Assembly: GCA_934661755.1 (NCBI GenBank) | Contig: CAKUJM010000005.1 | Coordinates: 1-64,000, forward strand | From: an uncultured Lentisphaeria bacterium | GTDB taxonomy: Bacteria; Verrucomicrobiota; Lentisphaeria; Oligosphaerales; Oligosphaeraceae | Direction: 5' to 3' | Length of the DNA: 64,000 bases | Shown: positions 61,157 to 64,000 of the stretch, in pieces | Layout of the letters: the number at the start of each line of letters is the position of its first letter | How positions within the stretch are numbered: position 1 is the first letter of the stretch | Translations under genes and position numbers: made by a program | Notes under the pieces: generated by a model | The model's input: the letters and a program-made list of their open reading frames with translations, nothing else | Databases searched by the model: none | What the model was told of the DNA's origin: nothing

Positions 61157-63445
61157 ATGCAAAAGCTCCGACTGATCCTGGTTTTCGCATTCGCCTGTCT
61201 CCTGGGCGGCGCCGCCCCCACCCCGGGGGAGTTGCGGCTGGATGCCGACGAGGTGGCCCATGAAACCGCCAGTCGGCTCACCATCGCCCGGGGCGCAGTC
61301 GAAGTGCACTATGGCGACATGGTGCTCAAATGCGACGAGGCGCGGGTGGACCAGACCACCGCGGATTTCACCGCCAACGGCAATGTCGTGATCACGATGG
61401 GCGACGGCACGGCCTGGCGCTCGCCGGCGCTGAGGGGCAATTTCGCCCGCAAGGAGATCGCCTTCGGCCCCTATCGCCTGGATGGCGCCGTCTGGCACGC
61501 CGGCGGCCAGGGCGGCCATACCGCCGGCGACGGCTCGCGGGTGCTTGAAAACGCCTGGCTGTCCACCTGCGACTGCGAACATCCGCACTACTCGATCGGC
61601 GCCAGGAAGATCGTCTATCATGAGCAAGACCGCACCTTCACTGCGCACCATGCGGTGATCCGGCTCTTCGGAATGCCGGTCTTCTACCTGCCATACCTCC
61701 ATGGCTCCACCGACAACACCACCGGAGTAGTCATCAAGCCCGGATATTCCGGCAAGCGCGGCGCCTATCTGCGGCTGGGCCGCGTCTGGCAGCATGGCGA
61801 ACATGGCGACAGCCAGCTGTTCACCGACCTGATGAGCAAGCGCGGCATCGCCCTGGGCGAAAGCACCCGCTACAACAACGGCACGCGGGAAATCGCCACC
61901 GACCTCTATGGCCTGCATGACCGCGACACCGCCGAGACCGAGCCCGGCTGGGACCGGCGCTTCAAAAGCCGCGATGACCGCTACCGGCTGCATCTCTATT
62001 GGCGCGAGCAGCTCGCCGGCAACTGGACGCTGCGGCTCAATTACGACCGCCTCTCCGACATTTCCATGCTGGAGGACTGGTTCCGGCGCGACTACCGCCA
62101 CTGGCACCAGCCCAAGTCCTTCCTGGATCTGGAATACGCCGGCCGGTGGTTCAATTTCGGAGTGGATCTGCGCCCGCGGGTCAATGACTTCTATTCCGTG
62201 GGCGAGCGCCTGCCGGAGGCGCGCTTCGAGATCCCGCAGCTGCGGCTGGACGACGATCTGCCGCTGAGCTATTCGTCGCAGACCGCCGCCGGATACTACT
62301 CGATGAAGTGGCGCGACCATGACCGCCCGCGCCGGGATTTCATCGACCCGCTGCATTACGACCCGCAGCTGCACGGCGATCCTGCGGACTACCAGTCATT
62401 CCGGGCGGACACCCTCCACACCTTCAAGATGCCGCTGGACCTGGGGAACGCCATCACCCTCACGCCGCGGGCCAGCTTCCGGGCCACCGCCTATTCGCGC
62501 ACCAGCAAGCGCAAAGTCAGCGAGGAGGAATTGGCCGATGCCATCGACGCCGACAACCCGGACCGCCCGCGCATCGCCAGCCCCGTCGTCAATTATGACC
62601 GCGATGGCGGCAGCCGCACCCGTTTTGCCGCCGAATTCGGAATGGAGGCCCGTACCAAGCTGATCAGCGACTGGGCCCAGGATCTGCAATGCCGATGGCT
62701 CGGGATCAACGCCGTGCGCCATGTGATCGAGCCATACGCCAACTACACCTTCGCGCCGGAGCCGACCGTAGACCGCGACCACCTGTACTTCTTCGATGAG
62801 ACCGACCGCCTGACCCGGCAGAACTTCCTCCGCCTGGGAGTGGATCAGCGCTGGCAGACCATCGGTGAAAACAACTCCGCCAGGACCTTCCTGTCGTGGG
62901 AAAACTACCTGGATCTGCATTGCGACCGCGGCGACGAGACCGGGAAATATCCCGGCGACTGGGGGAGCCGCCTGACCTTCCTGCCGCGCAGCGACCTGTC
63001 ATTCCGCCTGGCGGCGGTGTACGACGCCGGCGCCGGCGATCTCCAGCGCGGCGAGGCCGCGGTGCGCCTGGGCGCGCCGGAGTCGTGGAATCTCACGGCG
63101 CGGTACATCTACCGCAACGACCACCTTTCCCGCAGCGCCTACTCCATGGGCAGCACGCTGGCGGATTTTTCCGGCGAAAGCAGCTACGTCAAGAAGCACT
63201 TCGAGACCGCGGACACCTTTTCGGGCACCATCAACATCCCGATCAATTCGGTCACCAGCCTGGAAATCAATGCGGAATACGATTTTGAGAACTGCCGTTT
63301 CGCCGAGCATTCCTACTACCTGACCCGCCAGATGCATTGCTGGACCCTGGTGGCGGGCGTGGGCTGGGACTACGGCGACTTTGCCGCCATGATCATGCTG
63401 CGCCTCACCGCCTTCCCGAAGGTCAAGCTGGATCTGAACATCTGA
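61157..63445 (+). CDS. lptD: LPS-assembly outer membrane protein LptD
   Basis: 762 residues. A signal peptide (MQKLRLILVFAFACLLGGA) precedes an OstA/LptA-like beta-jellyroll domain (about 25-180; LTIARGAVEVHYGD, ADFTANGNVV). The C-terminal barrel of LptD follows, with PVFYLPYLHG and many alternating aromatic strands. It inserts lipopolysaccharide or a similar glycolipid into the outer membrane, showing a diderm envelope. Two cysteines lie close together after the jellyroll (CDCEH). AAGGAA lies 10 nt before the ATG. It is followed by a sugar-phosphate isomerase that could act in heptose synthesis. Confidence 0.9.
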   Translation: MQKLRLILVFAFACLLGGAAPTPGELRLDADEVAHETASRLTIARGAVEVHYGDMVLKCDEARVDQTTADFTANGNVVITMGDGTAWRSPALRGNFARKEIAFGPYRLDGAVWHAGGQGGHTAGDGSRVLENAWLSTCDCEHPHYSIGARKIVYHEQDRTFTAHHAVIRLFGMPVFYLPYLHGSTDNTTGVVIKPGYSGKRGAYLRLGRVWQHGEHGDSQLFTDLMSKRGIALGESTRYNNGTREIATDLYGLHDRDTAETEPGWDRRFKSRDDRYRLHLYWREQLAGNWTLRLNYDRLSDISMLEDWFRRDYRHWHQPKSFLDLEYAGRWFNFGVDLRPRVNDFYSVGERLPEARFEIPQLRLDDDLPLSYSSQTAAGYYSMKWRDHDRPRRDFIDPLHYDPQLHGDPADYQSFRADTLHTFKMPLDLGNAITLTPRASFRATAYSRTSKRKVSEEELADAIDADNPDRPRIASPVVNYDRDGGSRTRFAAEFGMEARTKLISDWAQDLQCRWLGINAVRHVIEPYANYTFAPEPTVDRDHLYFFDETDRLTRQNFLRLGVDQRWQTIGENNSARTFLSWENYLDLHCDRGDETGKYPGDWGSRLTFLPRSDLSFRLAAVYDAGAGDLQRGEAAVRLGAPESWNLTARYIYRNDHLSRSAYSMGSTLADFSGESSYVKKHFETADTFSGTINIPINSVTSLEINAEYDFENCRFAEHSYYLTRQMHCWTLVAGVGWDYGDFAAMIMLRLTAFPKVKLDLNI

Positions 63446-63464
63446 CCGCATCCGCAAGAAAAAC

Positions 63465-64000
63465 ATGGAAAAGAACCCCATTCTCGAAAAGCTGGAGGCG
63501 GACTACCCCCGGCTGGCATCCTGCCGCGAAAGCATCCTCGCCGCCTTCCGCCTGATGGAAAAATGCTATGACCACGACGGCGTCATCTACACCTGCGGCA
63601 ATGGCGGCAGCTGTTCGGATGCCGACCACATCACCGGCGAATTGCTCAAGGGCTTCTGCAAAAAACGCCCGATGGGCGCCCATGAACGCCAGAAACTGCA
63701 GTCCGTGGCCTGCTCTGCTGAAGACTGCGAGCTGCTCTCGGAAAAGCTCCAATGCGGATTGCGCGGCATCTCGCTCATGGTGCACCATGCCGCCGAAAGC
63801 GCCGTGGGCAATGACCTGGGCGGCACGCTGGGCGCCGCTCAGCAGCTCTTCGCGCTGGGACGCCCCGGGGATCTGCTGCTGGCGCTGTCCACCTCCGGCA
63901 ACGCGGAGAACATCCGCTACGCCGTCTCGGTGGCGCGCCTCAAGGACATCAAGGTGATTGGCATGACCGGACAGGATGGCGGCTGCCTGGGACGGGTGGC
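63465..64000 (+). CDS. SIS-domain phosphoheptose isomerase-like protein (truncated by window)
   Basis: 179 residues are visible; the frame runs on past the window edge. A SIS fold with GNGGSCSDADHITGELLKGF matches the substrate-binding region of GmhA, and LALSTSGNAENIRYAV is the second phosphosugar motif. GmhA converts sedoheptulose 7-phosphate to D-glycero-manno-heptose 7-phosphate for LPS core or S-layer glycans. It is 19 bp after lptD, consistent with LPS biogenesis. An insertion around HERQKLQ compared with E. coli GmhA leaves other SIS isomerases possible. Confidence 0.8.
   Translation, partial: MEKNPILEKLEADYPRLASCRESILAAFRLMEKCYDHDGVIYTCGNGGSCSDADHITGELLKGFCKKRPMGAHERQKLQSVACSAEDCELLSEKLQCGLRGISLMVHHAAESAVGNDLGGTLGAAQQLFALGRPGDLLLALSTSGNAENIRYAVSVARLKDIKVIGMTGQDGGCLGRV

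Overview
The window reads as chromosomal DNA of a GC-rich, diderm (LptD, GmhA-like isomerase), strictly or facultatively anaerobic (glycyl radical enzyme and its activase) carbohydrate-degrading bacterium. Prepilin-like proteins with an FTLIELL signal, one ending in a histidine/DG motif, sit beside clusters of glycoside hydrolases. Together with intracellular GH130/GH20/GH5-type enzymes this suggests a PVC-superphylum organism, most likely Lentisphaerota (Victivallis-like). The taxonomic call is inference; no rRNA is present.

Layout. 1-2.6 kb: an AT-rich stretch with repeated CAGAGAATT-like motifs, a tRNA-Pro(CGG) with its own promoter and terminator, and an orphan fused ABC permease. 2.6-13 kb (+): DUF2304/GT2 pair, serC, a polysaccharide deacetylase, guaB, an RNB-domain exoribonuclease and a 977-residue polytopic membrane protein. 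13-26.2 kb (-): a long co-directional series of prepilin, secreted GH-like protein, GH-A hydrolase, M20 peptidase, AraC regulator, glycyl radical enzyme, its activase and an AXE1-type esterase. 26.2-35.2 kb (-): a second prepilin (broken), two GH5-like enzymes, a GH130 phosphorylase, then GH20. This combination fits degradation of an acetylated beta-mannan or glucomannan plus amino sugars. 36-39.3 kb: a LacI regulator, then a moxR-trxB-trxA operon (-). 39.4-64 kb (+): mostly housekeeping genes (ettA, nth, gltA, ilvB, hpt, murD, metW-like, a topoisomerase B subunit, obg, purO, accB, accC, lptD, gmhA-like).

The non-coding sequence is unusually structured. (1) A roughly 110-bp imperfect palindrome occurs three times, always in the same orientation relative to the next gene. 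(2) A roughly 150-bp block occurs upstream of three carbohydrate-related transcription units. (3) The two prepilin promoter regions are a duplication, each with a clear TTGAGT/TATAAT promoter, Shine-Dalgarno and ATG followed by a C7 tract that puts the prepilin out of frame. (4) Ten- to eleven-bp tandem repeats with a CTCCGT/ACGGAG core occur at five intergenic loci, two of them directly in front of start codons. (5) A TTATATTA motif precedes four + strand genes and lies 5 bases from the obg start codon.

The best candidates for something undescribed are the palindrome/leader elements, the C7-interrupted prepilin leaders, and the uncharacterised glycyl radical enzyme cluster. Coordinates of starts were chosen from Shine-Dalgarno sequences, overlaps and family length where possible.
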